From Spisula solida (taxonomy: Eukaryota; Mollusca; Bivalvia; Venerida; Mactridae): a stretch of DNA of 64,000 nt. Shown one piece after another: positions 54,001-60,000 of the stretch. The stretch covers positions 28,956,222-29,020,221 of the forward strand of contig OX365952.1 of assembly GCA_947247005.1 (NCBI GenBank), read 5' to 3'. Position numbers and translations under genes: made by a program. The first letter of the stretch is position 1. The number at the start of each line of letters is the position of its first letter. The notes beneath the pieces were generated by a model that made no database searches, was not told the DNA's origin, and saw nothing but the letters and a program-made list of their open reading frames with translations.

Positions 54001-57000
54001 CATACATCGAGTCTAGGCTCTATATATGTTGCGTACAATCCGAACATCTCGTACACATACACCGAGTCTAGACTCTATATATGGTGCGTACAATCCGAAC
54101 ATCTCGTACAGTAACACCGAGTCTAGACTCTATATATGGTACATACAATCCGAACATCTCGTACAGTAACACCGAGTCTAGACTCTACATATGGTACATA
54201 CAATCCGAACATCTCGTACACATACACCGAGTCTAGACTCTATATATGGTGCATACAATCCGAACATCTGATACAGAAACACCGAGTCTAGACTCTATAT
54301 ATGGTGCGTACAATCCGAGCATCTCGTACACATACACCGAGTTTAGACTCTATATATGGTGCGTACAATCCGAACATCTCGTACACATACACCGAGTCTA
54401 GACTCTATATATGGTGCGTACAATCCGAACATCTCGTACACATACACCGAGTCTAGACTCTATATATGGTGCGTACAATCCGAACATCTCGTACACATAC
54501 ACCGAGTCTAGACTCTATATATGGTGCATACAATCCGAACATCTCGTACACATACAACGAGTCTAGACTCTATATATGGTACATACAATCCGAACATCTC
54601 GTACACATACACCGAGTCTAGACTCTATATATGGTACATACAATCCGAACATCTCGTACAGTAACACCGAGTCTAGACTCTATATATGGTACATACAATC
54701 CGAACATCTCGTACACATACACCGAGTCTAGACTCTATATATGGTACATACAATCCGAACATCTCGTACACATACACCGAGTCTAGACTCTATATATGGT
54801 GCATACAATCCGAACATCTCATACAGAAACACCGAGTCTTGACTCTATATATGGTGCGTACAATCCGAACATCTCGTACACATACACCGAGTCTAGACTC
54901 TATATATGGTACGTACAATCCGAACATCTCGTACGCATGCACCGAGTCTAGGCTCTCTATATGGTACGTACAATCCGAACATCTCGTACAGAGACTCTGA
55001 GTCTAGACTCTATATATGGTACATACAATCCGAACATCTCGTACACATACACCGAGTCTAGACTCTATATATGGTGCATACAATCCGAACATCTCGTACA
55101 CATACATCGAGTCTAGGCTCTATATATGGTACGTGCAATCCGAACATCTCGAACACAAACACCGAGTGTAGGCTCGCAAAGAACGCGAGTAGATGTGCTT
55201 TCCATGTCACTTGCTAGCTCTACAGTTTATGCCTGAAACCGAATGAACTGCTGTCCAGGCAGTTGATCCGATTACGGACAAAAACTGTGACATTTTGTTA
55301 AAAGGGTCGTTAAAAAAACGTTTCAAGTATTTGGCTTTGTTCGAGGTAGACGCTCGTCCTTTATTACCAAAATCCCCAAATTATTACGAAAATTTCAAAC
55401 ACAAGTGTTACCCTAGCTGAAGAGTTGTGTTTGTGATCCGGTACATCGTTTATCTACATTGTAATGGTAAACACTGAGGCAGTGACGTCAAGCATATAGG
55501 GTCGATGTGACAGATCCGGTACATCGTTTATCTACATTGTAATGGTAAACACTGAGACAATGACGTCAAATGTGGTGTCGGGTATTATATACACTATATT
55601 ATTTTCAAATTATTACTCAAATTACTTGTTAAATGTTCATTTTTCAAGGTACATAAAAGTAATGAGATTATTTGATATGCGATAAATTATCGTATGATGA
55701 AAACGTTCATAAACCAGTCTTCCTGTACTGATGATCACATTACCTATGGTTGTTGAAGATACATTTATATACTGTACTTTATTTATAAAGCTAGCATGAA
55801 AGTAGTTTTTCGTCGGTTCTAGAAACCTCAAAACTTCGGAACACGACAAAACAGCAAAGTAGAACATTAGTTTAACACTTAAATACGATATAAACATAAG
55901 GGTAGAAAGTATTTAAAACGTGTAATGCAGTCATGCCGTCAAAATCTAGAATTGGGACCTATAAAACGCACATTTTATAAACAGTCAACTTTCGGTTATA
56001 GCAAGAAGACATACACTTTTACTTGTATACTCTCCCAAAAAGGCATACAGTGACCGGAAGTAATCAATAAGTCATACAAGTTGATTTATATAGCGCAATA
56101 AATAGTACGATGATTAGGTTTATACGCTGTGAAACTATTGTTTATCTTTGTGATTTTCCGGTTGCTTATAATGATGCTGGTTTATGTTTAAATACCACAA
56201 TGTCTGCAGTGTATTGTCATAAGAAAATACTAAATTGGATCAATTACAATGTTTTCTCTTTGAAGTAGCATTGTTATTGTTTTATATGGTGAATAATGAT
56301 TTTGATGTGGGGCGTGGTTCGATCATGCAACAAACAAACAAGAACTAGGTCACAATACACCAATAGTCCTAGTCCATTTTCATAATGACAGAAATATTAT
56401 CATCTGAAGAGAGTGTATTATATAGATGCAGACTTGTTATTATGTCTGGAGTCGGAATAATTACAAAGTAATTATTGTAAAGCAAATGTAAACCTTTGAT
56501 TTACGACAAGAAAAGGCACTCAATGCTGTATAGCACATATTGCATGAATTGCATAGAACATGAATCAGAAATCTACGTAACGAATAATGTGCAAATGTAT
56601 TACTTTTTATATAAAAATCTACGTAACGAATCATATAAAACGTTTTATATATAAAATGATTGATGCAAAAAAGTTGAGTGTCTTATCTTCTGACAGAAGC
56701 ACACACAGATTCATCAGTTTGCGAAACGTAGCAATAAATCAGCGTATTCAAAGTAGAGTATTTCATCTACCACGTCAAGATATACAATACAAGCCTTTCG
56801 TGCAAACACCTCGTAAACTTCTTTCCTCTATACTATACTTGTGTGTGATCTTCATACTTGAATACAATTATGTAGTTGTTATTCTTCGACGCTGACAATA
56901 GCATGTTGCATTTAATAGTATATTTCAGCATATATTTGTTATGTTAAATTTATTTCCAAAATATTTAAATTCACACTCAGTCTGGCTTATTACTGTCATA

Positions 57001-60000
57001 TTATACCTGAATACCAACTACTTATCACTGTGACTATTCCGCCGCAAATATCAGTTTATAGCCGTGTGCGTTTAAGAATCTATTTACTAGTAACTAAACC
57101 TTATTTTGAAAGTTATTAAAAAGGCACGTAGATGTGGATGTTATTTTCAGTTCTCTGATTAGTATATGTGTTTCTAATATACAGAAGTCAGTTTTTATTA
57201 AGCAGCTAGTATAGAATACATAGATACGCTGAAAACAGGTGTCTGTTTAATAAGGTACTTTCCATATGTATACAGATTATATTGGTTGATTAGAGTTAAC
57301 TAAAATTGGCTACTTGAGATATCTTATACTGTTATCGGTCTCCTAAAGTTTGAACTCAATTTATAAAAACACGCCGAATTTTATCATCAAGCCGATGCAA
57401 AACAAGTACCTGTAATAACTTGCAGGTTATGAACGTATGAAACAGTCATAAAATGTATGTACTTCATTTTAGCACCGATTCAGATGTTTTCTCCCAAGTG
57501 TTCTAGTGGTGAATCGAAATGAGATTTTCACTAATGCCAATCACCGCCTGTTAGAAATATTGTACAACCTGTCTTTACCAACTATTCAATGAATACTTTA
57601 ATCACGTCATGTAAGAAATATTGTACAACCTGTCTTTATCAACTATTCAATGCATACTTTAATCACGTCATGTAAGAAATATTGCACAACCTGTCTTTAC
57701 CAACTATTCAATGAATACTTTAATCACGTCATGTAAGAAATATTGCACAACATGTCTTTACCAACTATTCAATGCATACTTTAATCACGTCATGTAAGAA
57801 ATATTGCACAGCCTGTCTTCACCAACTATTCAATGAATACTTTAATCACGTCATGTAAGAAATATTGCACAGCCTGTCTTCACCAACTATTCAATGAATA
57901 CTTTAATCACGTCATGTAAGAAATATTGCACAGCCTGTCTTCACCAACTATTCAATGCATACTTTAATCACGTCATGTTAGAAATATTGCACAGCCTGTC
58001 TTCACCAACTATTCAATGAATACTTTAATCACGTCATGTAAGAAATATTGTACAACCTGTCTTTACCAACTATTCAATGAATACTTTAATCACGTCATGT
58101 AAGAAATATTGCACAGCCTGTCTTCACCAACTATTCAATGAATACTTTAATCACGTCATGTAAGAAATATTGTACAACCTGTCTTTACCAACTATTCAAT
58201 GAATACTTTAATCACGTCATGTAAGAAAAAGTGTACAACCTGTCTTTACCAACTATTCAATGAATACTTTAATCACGTCATGTAAGGAATATTGTACAAC
58301 CTGTCTTTACCAACTATTCAATGAATACTTTAATCACGTCATGTAAGAAATATTGTACAACATGTCTTTACCAACTATTCAATGCATACTTTAATCACAT
58401 CATGTAAGAAATATTGTACAACCTGTCTTTACCAACTATTCAATGAATATTTTAATCACATCATGTAAGAAATATTGTACAACCTTTCTTTACCAACAAG
58501 TCAATGCATACTTTAATCACGTCATGTAAGAAATATTGCACAACCTGTCTTTACCAACTATTCAATGCATACTTTAATCACGTCATGTAAGAAATATTGT
58601 ACAACCTGTCTTTACCAACAAGTCAATGCATACTTTAATCACGTCATGTAAGAAATATTGCACAACCTGTCTTTACCAACTATTCAATGAATACTTTAAT
58701 CACATCATGTAAGAAATATTGTACAACCTGTCTTTACCAACAAGTCAATGCATACTTTAATCACGTCATGTAAGAAATATTGCACAACCTGTCTTTACCA
58801 ACAAGTCAATGCATACTTTAATCACGTCATGTAAGAAATATTGCACAACCTGTCTTTACCAACTATTCAATGCATACTTTAATCACGTCATGTAAGAAAT
58901 ATTGCACAACCTGTCTTCACCAACTATTCAATGAATACTTTAATCACGTCATGTAAGAAATATTGCACAGCCTGTCTTTACCAACAAGTCAATGCACACT
59001 TTAATCACGTCATGTAAGAAATATTGTACAACCTGTCTTCACCAACTATTCAATGAATACTTTAATCACGTCATGTAAGAAATATTGCACAACCTGTCTT
59101 TACCAACTATTCAATGCATACTTTAATCACGTCATGTAAGAAATATTGTACAACCTGTCTTTACCAACAAGTCAATGCATACTTTAATCACGTCATGTAA
59201 GAAATATTGCACAACCTGTCTTTACCAACAAGTCAATGCACACTTTAATCACGTCATGTAAGAAATATTGCACAACCTGTCTTTACCAACTATTCAATGA
59301 ATACTTTAATCACATCATGTAAGAAATATTGTACAACCTGTCTTTACCAACTATTCAATGAATATTTTAATCACATCATGTAAGAAATATTGTACAACCT
59401 GTCTTTACCAACTATTCAATGAATATTTTAATCACGTCATGTAAGAAATAGTGCACAACCTGTCTTTACCAACTATTCAATGAATACTTTAATCACGTCA
59501 TGTAAGAAATATTGCACAACCTGTCTTTACCAATAAGTCAATGCATACTTTAATCACGTCATGTAAGAAATATTGCACAACCTGTCTTTACTAACTATTC
59601 AATGAATACTTTAATCACGTCATGTAAGAAATATTGCACAACCTGTCTTTACCAACAAGTCAATGCATACTTTAATCACGTCATGTAAGAAATATTGCAC
59701 AACCTGTCTTTACCAACTATTCAATGCATACTTTAATCACGTCATGTAAGAAATATTGTACAACCTGTCTTTACCAACAAGTCAATGCATACTTTAATCA
59801 CGTCATGTAAGAAATATTGCACAACCTGTCTTTACCAACAAGTCAATGCATACTTTAATCACGTCATGTAAGAAATATTGCACAACCTGTCTTTACCAAC
59901 TATTCAATGCATACTTTAATCCCGTCATGTAAGAAATATTGTACAACCTGTCTTTACCAACTATTCAATGAATACTTTAATCACGTCATGTTAGAAATAT

